Below, in pieces: positions 16,689-26,400 of a stretch of DNA of 64,000 bases. The position numbers and the translations under genes are program-made. The stretch lies in contig NZ_FOKB01000009.1 of assembly GCF_900111895.1 (NCBI RefSeq), positions 124,001 through 188,000 of the forward strand. The letters are read 5' to 3'. The notes under the pieces were generated by a model. It was not told where the DNA came from. It did not search any database and saw nothing but the letters and a program-made list of their open reading frames with translations. Source of the stretch: Pseudomonas simiae. GTDB lineage: Bacteria > Pseudomonadota > Gammaproteobacteria > Pseudomonadales > Pseudomonadaceae. The first letter of the stretch is position 1. Each line of letters begins with the position of its first letter.

Positions 16689-17903
16689 ATGAGCGAGAGT
16701 GTGTTTGCCGATCGCATCGTGCAGAACTTGCTCGACACCGACTTCTACAAGCTGACCATGATGCAGGCGGTGCTGCACAACTACCCCAACGTGGAAGTTG
16801 AATGGGAGTTTCGTTGCCGTAACAGCGAAGACCTGCGTCCCTATCTGGCAGAGATCCGCTACCAGATCGAACGCCTCGCCGAGTTGAGCCTGAGCCCCGA
16901 CCAATTGGGTTTCCTGGAGCGCATCAGCTTCATGAAGCCGGACTTCCTGCGCTTCCTCGGGCTGTTTCGTTTCAACCTGCGTTACGTGCAGACCGGTATC
17001 GAAAACGGCGAATTATTCATTCGTCTGCGCGGGCCATGGCTGCATGTGATCCTGTTTGAAGTGCCGATGCTGGCCATCGTCAGCGAAGTGCGTAACCGCT
17101 ACCGCTACCAGACCGTGGTCCTCGAACAGGCTCGCGAACAGCTGTACCGCAAATTCGACTGGCTGACCGCCAATGCCAGCAGTGACGAGTTGTCGGAGCT
17201 GCAAGTGGCAGACTTCGGCACGCGTCGGCGCTTCTCGTACCGCGTGCAGGAAGAAGTGGTCAGCGTACTCAAGCACGACTTCCCCGGCCGTTTCGTCGGC
17301 ACCAGCAACGTGCACCTGGCCCGCGAACTGGACATGAAGCCACTGGGCACCATGGCCCACGAATGGATCATGGCCCACCAGCAACTGGGCCCCCGCCTGA
17401 TCGACAGCCAGATCGCCGCGCTCGACTGCTGGGTCCGCGAATACCGTGGCCTGCTGGGTATCGCCCTGACCGACTGCATCACCACCGATGCGTTCCTGGG
17501 CGACTTCGACCTGTACTTCGCCAAGCTGTTTGACGGCCTGCGCCATGACTCCGGCGACCCCGTGCAATGGGCGGAAAAAGCCATCGCCCATTACCACAAG
17601 CTCGGCATCGAGCCGATGAGCAAGACGTTGGTATTCTCCGACAGCCTTTCACTGCCAAAAGCGCTGGAGATATTCCGGGCGCTGCGTGGTCGCATTAACG
17701 TGAGCTTTGGCATCGGCACCAACCTGACGTGCGACATTCCAGGTGTGGAACCGATGAGCATCGTGCTTAAAATGACCGCCTGCAATGGCCAGCCCGTCGC
17801 GAAGATCTCCGATGAAGCGGGCAAGACACATTGCACCGACCCGAATTTCGTCGCCTATTTGCGTCATGTTTTCAAAGTACCTGCCATCTCTAGCAAGGAG
17901 TGA
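16689..17903 (+). CDS. pncB: Nicotinate phosphoribosyltransferase
   Basis: The 404-residue enzyme makes nicotinate mononucleotide from nicotinate and PRPP in NAD salvage. Family features include LLDTDFYKLTMMQAVLHNYP, TSNVHLARELDMKPLGTMAHEWIMAHQQ (the region of the phosphorylated His), GDFDLYFAKLFDGLRHDSGDPVQWAEKAI and SFGIGTNLTCD. The ATG at 16689 is chosen over an upstream GTG at 16641 because GGAG precedes it and SESVFADRIVQNLLDTDFYK is the usual N-terminus. nadE follows after three bases. Confidence 0.96.
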   Translation: MSESVFADRIVQNLLDTDFYKLTMMQAVLHNYPNVEVEWEFRCRNSEDLRPYLAEIRYQIERLAELSLSPDQLGFLERISFMKPDFLRFLGLFRFNLRYVQTGIENGELFIRLRGPWLHVILFEVPMLAIVSEVRNRYRYQTVVLEQAREQLYRKFDWLTANASSDELSELQVADFGTRRRFSYRVQEEVVSVLKHDFPGRFVGTSNVHLARELDMKPLGTMAHEWIMAHQQLGPRLIDSQIAALDCWVREYRGLLGIALTDCITTDAFLGDFDLYFAKLFDGLRHDSGDPVQWAEKAIAHYHKLGIEPMSKTLVFSDSLSLPKALEIFRALRGRINVSFGIGTNLTCDIPGVEPMSIVLKMTACNGQPVAKISDEAGKTHCTDPNFVAYLRHVFKVPAISSKE

Positions 17904-17906
17904 ATC

Positions 17907-18734
17907 ATGCAAGCCGTACAGCGTGAGATTGCTGAACAGCTCAAGGTCCAAGCGCCGTTCAACGACCAGGCCGCCCTTGAGGCCGAGGTTGCCCGCCGCG
18001 TGACCTTTATCCAGGACTGCCTGCGAAATTCCGGGCTCAAGACGTTGGTGCTGGGCATCAGCGGTGGCGTCGATTCCCTGACCGCAGGCCTCTTGGCTCA
18101 ACGTGCGATGAAAGAGCTGCGGGAATATACCGGTGATGAGGCTTACCGCTTTATCGCGGTGCGCCTGCCCTACGAAACACAGTTTGACGAAATCGATGCC
18201 ACGGCCTCGGTGGACTTCATCGAGCCGGACGAGCGCCACACCGTGAACATCGGTCCGGCGGTCAAGGCCCTGGCCAATGAAGTGGCCGCGTTTGAAGGCA
18301 AGGCGGCGGTGTCCCGGGATTTCGTGCTGGGCAACACCAAGGCGCGCATGCGCATGGTGGCGCAGTACACCATCGCCGGCGCGGCCGGTGGCCTGGTGAT
18401 CGGCACCGACCATGCAGCGGAAGCGGTGATGGGCTTTTTCACCAAGTTCGGTGACGGCGCGTGCGACCTGGCGCCGTTGAGCGGGCTGGTGAAAAACCAG
18501 GTGCGTGCGATTGCGCGGCACTTTGGTGCGCCGGAATCGTTGGTGGAGAAAGTCCCGACAGCCGACCTGGAAGACCTGTCACCCGGCAAGCCGGACGAAG
18601 CGTCACATGGCGTGACCTATGCCGAGATCGATGCATTCCTGCACGGCGAGCCGGTGCGTGAGGAAGCGTTCAGGATTATCTGCGACACGTACCGCAAGAC
18701 CGAGCACAAGCGGGTCATGCCGTTTGCGCCGTGA
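17907..18734 (+). CDS. nadE: NH3-dependent NAD(+) synthetase
   Basis: The 275-residue enzyme converts nicotinate adenine dinucleotide, ATP and ammonia into NAD. The PP-loop SGGVDS is at residues 52-57; GTDHAAEAVMGFFTKFGDGACDLAPLSGL and KPDEASHGVTYAEIDAFLHGEPV are family hallmarks. There is no glutaminase domain, so it uses free ammonia. A strong site (AAGGAGTGAATC) stands before the ATG. It forms a two-gene NAD salvage operon with pncB. Confidence 0.97.
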   Translation: MQAVQREIAEQLKVQAPFNDQAALEAEVARRVTFIQDCLRNSGLKTLVLGISGGVDSLTAGLLAQRAMKELREYTGDEAYRFIAVRLPYETQFDEIDATASVDFIEPDERHTVNIGPAVKALANEVAAFEGKAAVSRDFVLGNTKARMRMVAQYTIAGAAGGLVIGTDHAAEAVMGFFTKFGDGACDLAPLSGLVKNQVRAIARHFGAPESLVEKVPTADLEDLSPGKPDEASHGVTYAEIDAFLHGEPVREEAFRIICDTYRKTEHKRVMPFAP

Positions 18735-18770
18735 AGTGAACCCGATAGGTTTGTACTGATTTTCAGACCG

Positions 18771-18855
18771 CTTTCGCGAGCAAGCCCGCTCCCACACTTG
18801 ACCGATTTCCAACATGGGAACGCGGTCGAATGTGGGAGCGGGCTTGCTCGCGAAG
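18771..18855. repeat. REP doublet (REPIN) between nadE and azu
   Basis: TTCGCGAGCAAGCCCGCTCC and the exact inverse GGAGCGGGCTTGCTCGCGAA flank about 45 bases. It sits between two convergent genes and may serve as their shared 3' structure. Confidence 0.88.
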
Positions 18856-18870
18856 AACGATAACGCGGTC

Positions 18871-19317
18871 TTACTTGACGGTCACAGTGCCTTTCATCAT
18901 CGAGATGTGGCCTGGGAACGAGCAGAAGAACGCGTAGTCAGTCCCGGCGGCCAGCTTCGACACGTCGAAGGTCACCGAGTCTTTCTCACCGGCACCAATG
19001 ATCTTGGTGTGGGCGATGATGCGGTCGTCACCGGGTTTCAGGTAATCCTTGTCGATGCCGGCGGCCATGCCGTCGGTGGCAACCGGCTGCATGTTGGCCG
19101 CGCTGGTCAGCACCCAGTTGTGGCCCATGACGTTTTTCGGCAGGTTGCCGGAGTGAGTCAGCTCAACGGTGAATGTCTTGCAGCTCTTGTCGATTTCAAT
19201 GGCTTTGGTGTTAAAGGACATTTGGTCGGTGGAGTCGACAGTGACCTTGCACTCTGCAGCAAGCAACTGGCCGCTCGCCAGAGTCAGCAGGGAAACAGCA
19301 ACGAGTTTGGCAAACAT
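18871..19317 (-). CDS. azu: Azurin (blue copper protein)
   Basis: The 148-residue precursor has a 20-residue signal peptide ending LLAA and a 128-residue mature protein starting AECKVTVDSTDQMSFN. All type-1 copper ligands are at canonical positions: His46 (MGHNW), Cys112 (FFCSFPGH), His117 and Met121, with the Cys3-Cys26 disulfide. Azurin is a periplasmic electron carrier linked to denitrification and redox stress. The ATG at 19317 is fixed by the signal peptide and by GGAGATTCAC. An ANR-type box lies upstream. Confidence 0.98.
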   Translation of the reverse strand: MFAKLVAVSLLTLASGQLLAAECKVTVDSTDQMSFNTKAIEIDKSCKTFTVELTHSGNLPKNVMGHNWVLTSAANMQPVATDGMAAGIDKDYLKPGDDRIIAHTKIIGAGEKDSVTFDVSKLAAGTDYAFFCSFPGHISMMKGTVTVK

Positions 19318-19387
19318 GTGAATCTCCAAGGCAGGGTTTAGAAAACGCGAATTGCGACAAGGGTGCCTGAAGCAGGCAGGAATTCTT

Positions 19388-19401
19388 ATGATCTGAATCA
19401 A
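19388..19401 (-). promoter_or_regulatory. ANR/FNR-type box upstream of azurin
   Basis: On the minus strand TTGATTCAGATCAT matches TTGAT-N4-ATCAA at nine of ten bases. It is centred 77 bases before the azurin start codon, compatible with activation at about -41. P. aeruginosa azurin is known to be ANR-controlled. Confidence 0.7.
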
Positions 19402-19405
19402 CAGA

Positions 19406-19415
19406 TTGTATACAA
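19406..19415. promoter_or_regulatory. Perfect palindrome TTGTATACAA
   Basis: This ten-base palindrome lies four bases beyond the ANR-type box, upstream of azurin. It resembles operators of GntR-family repressors (T-N-GTATAC-N-A). Function unknown. Confidence 0.35.
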
Positions 19416-19505
19416 CTTTAGGCTATCAGACTTATCAACACAATCTACCAGCCAAAGTACTGCTACCTGCCTATGATCGGCTCATCACCCATCGGAGTCC
19501 GAGCC

Positions 19506-19562
19506 ATGCGCCTCGACCAACTGTTCAACGGCCTATTGGCCGCCTACGCCTGCGGTAAGTGA
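19506..19562 (+). CDS. Possible 18-residue small ORF
   Basis: An ATG with GGAG eight bases upstream opens a frame coding for MRLDQLFNGLLAAYACGK. It lies alone between azurin and the next small gene. It may be a real microprotein, a leader peptide or the stump of a lost gene; no family is recognised. Confidence 0.25.
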   Translation: MRLDQLFNGLLAAYACGK

Positions 19563-19649
19563 AGGCCAAGCGCACCCTGAAGCTGCTACCATGTCGTCCC
19601 AAGGCAGCTGCGCGCCGCCACCCTCACCTTCGACCTTAGAGGATCGCCC

Positions 19650-19832
19650 ATGGCCAAACCTAATTACTCCTTCGCCAAACGTCAGAGAGACTTGGCCAAG
19701 GAGCAGAAGAAAGAGGAAAAACTGCAACGCAAGAAAGCCGCTGCAGAAGAAGAGGCCAATGGGCTGAACGCCGATGTTGATGGTAAAGAAACGAGCGAAG
19801 AGACCGAAACACCAAAAGATCCGGCTGAATAA
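19650..19832 (+). CDS. Conserved small charged protein of unknown function
   Basis: The 60-residue product starts MAKPNYSFAKRQRDLAKEQK and is highly basic and helical to about residue 36, then acidic (TSEETETPKDPAE). Small proteins of this form recur in Pseudomonas and relatives, but no function is known to me. AGAGGATCGCCC precedes the ATG, supporting translation. The basic helix could bind nucleic acid or ribosomes, which is a guess. Confidence 0.75.
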   Translation: MAKPNYSFAKRQRDLAKEQKKEEKLQRKKAAAEEEANGLNADVDGKETSEETETPKDPAE

Positions 19833-19878
19833 ATTCCTTTGTGCTGAGCCGGCCCGCCCGGCTCGACACAATCAAGCG

Positions 19879-20769
19879 TTATTCCAGCGGCATCACCGTC
19901 ACCCGCACCTCCGGGTCGTGGCTCCCTCCCCCCAGAATTACCCCTCGCAACGGCGACACATCAGAAAAATCCCGGCCCCAGGCCAGGGTGATGTGCTCCA
20001 GTGCCGGCTGCACATTGTTCGTCGGATCAAAATCCACCCAGCCTGATACCGGGCAATACACCGAGACCCACGCGTGGGATGCATCGGCGCCGATCAGCCG
20101 TGGCTGGCCGGGCGGTGGCTGGGTGAGCAGATAACCGCTGATATAGCGCGCCGCCAGGCCCCGCGAGCGCAGGCAGGCAAGCATCAAGTGGGCGAAGTCC
20201 TGGCACACGCCACGGCGGCGCTCCAACACTTCGACAAGCGGCGTGGCGACTTGGGTGGCTTCGGCATCAAAGGTGAATTCGCTGAAGATCTTTTCCATCA
20301 GCGCCTGTACGCCCAGCAGCAACGGTTTGCCAGCGGGGAAACAGCTCTCGGAGAATTCGACGAAGGTTTTCTTCAAGTGCACGTAGGGCGATTCGAAGCG
20401 GTAGCGACAGGCTTCAATCAGCTCATCGGACATAGCCTGGCTGCTGTAGGTCAGGCTGTCACGGGTCTGGTCCCAGGCGGGTGATTGCTGGAAATCCAGC
20501 GCCGGCCGCGCCAGTACTTCCACGGTCAGCCCGGCGTTCACCAGCAATTCATCATGGGGCCGCTCGAATGCCAGCCGAGTGATAGGGTTGCCGAACACGT
20601 CCAGCTCGTCGCGGCGCGAGGTCGGTTCCGGGCTGATATCCAGTTGCTGCGAGCTGCAGCGCTGCCAGGCGCACGGTCGTGGCCACAGGTGCGCCAGCTG
20701 CTGGGCCAGGGACACCGGGCTGTCATAGTGGTAATGGGTATCGTGGAAAATCTGGTAGCGCGCACTCAT
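19879..20769 (-). CDS. Transglutaminase-like protein (ATP-grasp/alpha-E cluster)
   Basis: The 296-residue protein has an N-terminal beta domain of bacterial transglutaminases (YQIFHDTHYHYDSPVSLAQQLAHLWPRP) and a papain-like core with catalytic Cys189 (RRGVCQDFAHLM), His232 (DASHAWVSVY) and Asp248 (VDFDPTNN). Such proteins act as cysteine proteases or acyl transferases. It is the last of three genes; the upstream stop and its ATG share one base (TGATG), so translation is coupled. An in-frame GTG lies one codon earlier. No signal peptide is seen, so it is probably cytoplasmic. Substrate unknown. Confidence 0.88.
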   Translation of the reverse strand: MSARYQIFHDTHYHYDSPVSLAQQLAHLWPRPCAWQRCSSQQLDISPEPTSRRDELDVFGNPITRLAFERPHDELLVNAGLTVEVLARPALDFQQSPAWDQTRDSLTYSSQAMSDELIEACRYRFESPYVHLKKTFVEFSESCFPAGKPLLLGVQALMEKIFSEFTFDAEATQVATPLVEVLERRRGVCQDFAHLMLACLRSRGLAARYISGYLLTQPPPGQPRLIGADASHAWVSVYCPVSGWVDFDPTNNVQPALEHITLAWGRDFSDVSPLRGVILGGGSHDPEVRVTVMPLE

Positions 20770-23255
20770 CACACCGACACCGTTTGCTGGCTGACATCAT
20801 CCACATGGGCAAAGTGACGCAAGGCCAGGCGGTCCGACACTTGCCCACTCTCATCGGCCACCGCTTGCAGCAGGTCGGCCAGGCCGTCCAACGCCGCACG
20901 CACGCTGGATTCACCAAACAGCGGGTTCTCCAGGCAGCCCAGGTCGAATCGCGCCAGGCGCTCCACCAATGGGCCCAGGCCGGTTTCCCGCGGCACACCA
21001 AAGTCATCGTTGAGGCGTCGCAGGGTGCGACTCACCAGCTTGAGCTGGAACAACACCGCGTGGGGGTTCTGCTCGTCGAGCAGCAGCAAGTCGAGTACCG
21101 GGATCAACTGCGGCACCGCCAGGTAGCGGGAGCGGTAGGTGATGCTGCTGTTGCCCAACTCCAGCAACCACTCCAACCCAGCCTGATCAAATACCGCCAC
21201 GCCACGCAGAAAGGCTGCCAGGCTACTGCTAAGAAATTGCAGGCGCTCGATGCGCCGGCCCATCATCAAAAAGCGCCAGCCTTCGTCACGGGTCATATCG
21301 TCCAGGGCAAACCCGGACAGCGCCGCCAGGGACATTACCAGGCGGTTGAGGAAATCCAGCAACTCGCCAAAATCCGGTGATTCGCTTTCCAGCTCCAGGG
21401 CTTCACGTTGCAGCTCCACCAAGGCCTGCCAGTTTTCCCTGGACAGCTTGCCGCGCACCTGCGATGCCGCCCACTGCAAGCGTTGCAAGTTGGCACGCAG
21501 GCTCGATGGCCAGTCATCACCGAGCAGCGCCGCCAGCAGGCGTTCGGGCAATTCGCCCTCCTCCGGCAGCAGCCGCAGGCTTTCGCCCAGCTCAACGGCC
21601 GCCTGCAAGGCCAGCGGGTCGTCGCCATCCACATAACGCGCCAGCACGATACGCAGCCAGCGCGCGCTGTCGTCACAGCGTTCGCAGTAACGGCCGAACC
21701 AGAACAGGTTTTCCACCACGCGGGAAGGTAGATAAGGATCGCGGCGCACCAGGTCATGGGCGCCAATCGCGCGCTGTGCACGCCAGTGTTCGCCACCGGC
21801 GGCGCGTTCGCCGAGCACCCAGGTGTCCTTGCTGGCGCCGCCGCGCTGCATCGACACCACTTCGGCGTCGGCTTCGGCCGCCACCCGCGTCAGGCCGCCA
21901 GGCAGCACGCGGTAACCCTCGGCACTGGCCACGGCGTACACACGCATGCCGATGGCGCGGTGTTGCAGGTGGTCGTCCACGGTGTGCCACACCGGCGCTT
22001 GGGACAGTTGCGCCAACTCTTGGGCGACATAGGCGTAAGGCCGCGCACGCATACGTTCGGCCAGGGCCTGGCGCTGTTCGTCATTGAGGTCACGGCCGAA
22101 CACCGGCGCGAAACTCTGGGACGGGAATGCGGGCTTGATCAACAGCTCCGGCATTTTTTCCAGCGCTTCGGCCAGCACCGGCGCTTCACCGCACCACCAG
22201 GTGGCGATGGACGGCAGGATCAGCGCTTCACCAAACAGGAACTCGTTGATCTTCGGCAAGAAGCCCAGCAAGCCGGGGGATTCCAGCACGCCGCTGCCCA
22301 GGGCATTGGCCACCAGCACGTTGCCTTGGCGCACGGCATCCAGCAATCCAGGTACGCCGAGGGCCGAATCGGTGCGCAGCTCCAGCGGGTCGCAGAAGTC
22401 ATCGTCCAGACGACGCATGATCGCGTGCACCCGGCGCAGGCCGCTGAGGGTTTTCAGGAACACCGTGCTGTCGCGCACGGTAAGGTCGCCGCCCTCCACC
22501 AACGGGTAGCCAAGCTGGCGCGCGAGGTAGAGGTGTTCGAAGTAACTTTCGTTGAACCGGCCGGGCGTAAGCAGCACGATCAGCGGCGGCTGGTCATCAC
22601 CAGGCGCCTGGCGGGCAAGGGTTTCCTGCAAGGTGCGGAAGAAACCGGTGAGGTGCTGCACCTGCAGGTCACGGTAAAGATCCGGAAAGGCCCGGGACAC
22701 GATGGTGCGGTTTTCCAGCGCATAACCGGCACCCGACGGCGCCTGGGTACGATCGGCAGTGACCCACCAGCGGCCATCCGGTGTGCGCGCCAGGTCCACG
22801 GCGTACAGGTGCAGGAAAGCGCCGTCCGGTGGCTGGATGCCCTGGCACGGCCACAGGAAATTGTTATGCCCGAATACCAGCTCCGCCGGCAGCAAACCTT
22901 CCTTGATCAGGCGCTGCGGGCCGTACAGGTCCGCCAACACGGCATTGAGCAGGCGCGCACGCTGGGCAATACCGGCCGACAGGTGCTGCCACTCATCAGC
23001 GGCCAACACATGGGGCAGCAAATCCAGCTCCCACGGGCGATCCGCGCCCTTGGGATCGGCGTAGACGTTGTAGGTCACGCCGTTTTCCTGGATCTGCCGG
23101 GTCAACAGCGCCTGGCGTTGGGCCAGTTGCGCGGGTGTGCTGCGTTGCAGGTGGTCCAGCAGGCGCCGCCAATGGGCACGCACCGAACCGCTGTCGTCCA
23201 GCAGTTCGTGATAAGTGCCCGCGGTCAGCGGGTAACGGTCGAGCAAGTCGGACAT
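20769..23255 (-). CDS. Fused circularly permuted ATP-grasp / alpha-E protein
   Basis: The 828-residue protein joins two families usually coded by separate genes. Residues 1 to about 480 match the circularly permuted ATP-grasp family (DUF404/DUF407): GVTYNVYADPKGADRPWELDLLPH, VVTPGRFNESYFEH-like LLTPGRFNES, NVLVANALGSGVLESPGLLGFLPKINEFL and LIKPAF. Residues from about 500 to 820 match alpha-E (DUF403): LPSRVVENLFWFGRYCERCDD, MGRRIERLQFLSSSL, LELGNSSITYRSRYL. The ATP-grasp part is predicted to make an amide or peptide bond; product unknown. Its stop is coupled to the transglutaminase start, and a REPIN separates it from the upstream 1096-residue gene. Confidence 0.9.
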   Translation of the reverse strand: MSDLLDRYPLTAGTYHELLDDSGSVRAHWRRLLDHLQRSTPAQLAQRQALLTRQIQENGVTYNVYADPKGADRPWELDLLPHVLAADEWQHLSAGIAQRARLLNAVLADLYGPQRLIKEGLLPAELVFGHNNFLWPCQGIQPPDGAFLHLYAVDLARTPDGRWWVTADRTQAPSGAGYALENRTIVSRAFPDLYRDLQVQHLTGFFRTLQETLARQAPGDDQPPLIVLLTPGRFNESYFEHLYLARQLGYPLVEGGDLTVRDSTVFLKTLSGLRRVHAIMRRLDDDFCDPLELRTDSALGVPGLLDAVRQGNVLVANALGSGVLESPGLLGFLPKINEFLFGEALILPSIATWWCGEAPVLAEALEKMPELLIKPAFPSQSFAPVFGRDLNDEQRQALAERMRARPYAYVAQELAQLSQAPVWHTVDDHLQHRAIGMRVYAVASAEGYRVLPGGLTRVAAEADAEVVSMQRGGASKDTWVLGERAAGGEHWRAQRAIGAHDLVRRDPYLPSRVVENLFWFGRYCERCDDSARWLRIVLARYVDGDDPLALQAAVELGESLRLLPEEGELPERLLAALLGDDWPSSLRANLQRLQWAASQVRGKLSRENWQALVELQREALELESESPDFGELLDFLNRLVMSLAALSGFALDDMTRDEGWRFLMMGRRIERLQFLSSSLAAFLRGVAVFDQAGLEWLLELGNSSITYRSRYLAVPQLIPVLDLLLLDEQNPHAVLFQLKLVSRTLRRLNDDFGVPRETGLGPLVERLARFDLGCLENPLFGESSVRAALDGLADLLQAVADESGQVSDRLALRHFAHVDDVSQQTVSV

Positions 23256-23307
23256 GGAACGCTCGGCAGAGGCAAGGGGGCTCAGATTAACTCAAATTAC
23301 GGCAATC

Positions 23308-23404
23308 TAATGTGGGAGCGGGCTTGCTCGCGAATGCGGTGGGCCAGTCAATACATGTATCGGCTGATGGACCACATTCGCGAGCAAGCCCGCTCCCACA
23401 TTTT
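23308..23404. repeat. REP doublet (REPIN) inside the ATP-grasp cluster
   Basis: GTGGGAGCGGGCTTGCTCGC and the exact inverse GCGAGCAAGCCCGCTCCCAC flank about 52 bases. It fills the 157-base gap between the two large genes of the cluster. Confidence 0.88.
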
Positions 23405-23412
23405 AACTGCAT

Positions 23413-26400
23413 TTAGTCGTTCTTATTGGGGAAACGCCGGAGATCCAGGGTCATGGGCAACTCATCGTTCACCACTACCGTCGGCACCGGAAGCTTGCCT
23501 GGTGTGTGCCCCAGCCGGAAAAACCGTGCCATGCGCCGGCTCTCTGCCTCGTTGGCATTCACCGGCAAGCTGTCGTAATTGCGCCCGCCCGGATGGGCGA
23601 CGTGATACTGGCAGCCGCCCAGCGAACGCTGCATCCAGGTATCCAGCAGATCGAACACCAGCGGCGCGTGCACCGCGATGGTCGGTTGCAGGCAGTTGGC
23701 CGGTTGCCAGGCGCGGTAACGCACGCCAGCGACGAACTCACCGACACGCCCGGTGGCTTGCAGCGGCACCGGGATGCCGTTGCAGGTCAGCAGGTAGCGC
23801 TGCGGTGGCAGCCCGGTCAACTTGACTTGCAGGCGCTCCAGAGAGGAGTCCACATACCGCACCGTACCGCCCACCGCGCCCTCCTCGCCCAGTACGTGCC
23901 AGGGCTCCAGGGCCTGGCGCAGCTCCAGCTCGATCCCGTTGACGGCGTAGTCACCGACTTTGGGGAAACGGAACGCCAGGTGCGCGGCAAACCACTCGGC
24001 GCGCAGCGGATAACCGGCGGCGTTGAGTTCGACGATTACGTCGGCAAAGTCTTGCTCGATGAAATGCGGCAGCAGGAAACGGTCGTGCAACTCAGTGCCC
24101 CAGCGTGCCAGCTTCGGCGGCGCGTAGGGTTCGCGCCAGAAGCGTGCCACCAAGGCGCGCAGCAGCAATTGCTGAGTCAGGCTCATGCGTGCATGGGGCG
24201 GCATTTCAAACGCGCGCAATTCCAGCAAGCCTAGGCGGCCCGTGGCGCCGTCCGGTGAGTAGAGTTTGTCGATGCAGAACTCGGCGCGGTGGGTGTTGCC
24301 GGTCACGTCGATCAGCAGGTTTCGCAGCAGACGGTCCACCAACCAGGGCGGGCATTCCTCGCCGGGCGAAGGCATTTGCGCAAAGGCGATTTCCAGCTCG
24401 TACAACGCGTCGTTGCGCGCCTCGTCCACCCGTGGTGCCTGGGAGGTCGGGCCGATGAACAGACCGGAAAACAGGTAGGACAACGAAGGATGGTTATGCC
24501 AGTAGCTGATCAGGCTACGCAGCAAATCGGGTCGGCGCAGGAACGGTGAGTCCTTGGGCGTCGCGCCGCCCAGCACAAAGTGGTTACCGCCGCCGGTGCC
24601 CGTATGGCGCCCGTCGATCATGAATTTTTCGGTGGTCAAACGCGTTTGCCGCGCCTCTTCATAGAGGAATTCGGTGCGTTCTACCAATTCGTCCCAGGTG
24701 GCGGAGGGCTGCACGTTGACCTCAATCACGCCCGGGTCCGGCGTGATGCGGAAGTTGCTCAGGCGCGTGTCGGCTGGCGGCTCATAGCCTTCGAGCAATA
24801 CCGGACAATGCAGTTCCTCGGCAGAGGCTTCGATGGCTGCCACCAGTTCCAGATAGTCTTCAACGCGCTCCAGGGGCGGCATGAACAGATAGAGGCGCCC
24901 TTCCCGTGCTTCGGCGCACAGGGCGGTGCGAGTCAGCCAGTCCGCGGACTCGTCCACCTTGGGCACGCGCTCATCACTCGGCGCGGGCTCACCGTGGCGT
25001 TGCAGCTGCGCACTGGATGGCAGCTCCGGCTGATCCTGATTAGGATCAGTCGGATGCACAAACGGGTACTCTGCCGCCGTCACCCAAGGCTGCGAGGCCA
25101 ATGGCAGGCGATATCCCAGCGGCGAATCCCCCGGCACTAGTCGGCAGTGGTTATCGCGCAGATACCAGCGCCCACTTTGCCAGCGGTCATTAGCCGCCGT
25201 GCGCGCCAGCGGCAGCACCTGGCCGATGACTTTATCCAGGCCCTGGTTGAACACTTTGCGCAGGCGCTCGCGCTCCAGGTCGTCACTCAGGCGCGGGTCC
25301 TGGGCGTTGACGTTTTGCGGCAGCGCACCCTCGCGCCACAGGTAGTAGAAATTGTCTTCGAAGGCTGGAAACACGAAACGCGCCGGCAGCTTCAGACGCT
25401 CGGCGACACTGGCCAGGAACCGCCCGGCCAGCGCACCGTCCGCGCCATAATCCTCTTGTTCATCGGCAATCAGCGCGCTGTTGTGCCAGATCGGCACACC
25501 GTCACGGCGCCAGTAGCAGTTGAGCGACCAACGCGGCAATTGCTCGCCGGGGTACCACTTGCCCTGGCCGAAGTGCACCAAACCCTTGGGCGCATAGTGC
25601 TTGCGCATGCGCTGGAACAGCTCGGCGGATAACCGGCGCTTGTCCGGGCCAAGGGCGGCAGTGTTCCATTCGGCGCCGTCGGGATCGTCGATGGAGACGA
25701 AAGTCGGTTCGCCGCCCATGGTCAGGCGTACATCGTTTTTGAGCAGGTCGCCATCGATCTGACGGCCCAAGGCCTGGATCGCCAGCCATTGCTCTTCGGT
25801 GTAGGGCTTGGTGACGCGCGGCGCTTCCCAAATCCGCTCTACCGACATCTCGTGAGTGAATTCGCACTCACACGGTTCCACCAACCCACTGATCGGTGCC
25901 GCCGAAGATGGATCGGGACTACAGGCCAATGGTATGTGGCCCTCACCAGCAAACAGCCCGGAGGTGGCGTCCAGGCCGATCCAGCCGGCGCCGGGCAGAT
26001 ACACTTCGCACCAGGCATGCAGGTCGGTGAAGTCCACCTCGGTACCGGACGGGCCATCGAGCGCTTTGACGTCGGCGGTCAATTGGATCAAGTAGCCGGA
26101 CACAAATCGTGCGGCCAAGCCGAGGTTGCGCAACAACTGCACCAGCAGCCAGGCCGAATCGCGACAGGAGCCGGAGGCGTTCTCCAGGGTGAACTCCGGG
26201 GTTTGCACACCCGGCTCCATGCGGATCAGGTAGCCGATATCGGCCGCCAGGCGTTGATTGAGGCCCACCAGAAAGTCCACGGCAGGCAGCGGCGTGCGGT
26301 CTATTCCGGCCAGGTAGGCGGCAAACCTCGGCGTCAGCGGCAAGGTTTCCAGGTACGGCGCCAGTTCGCGCTGCTCATCGGCGGCGTAGCTGAAGGGGAT

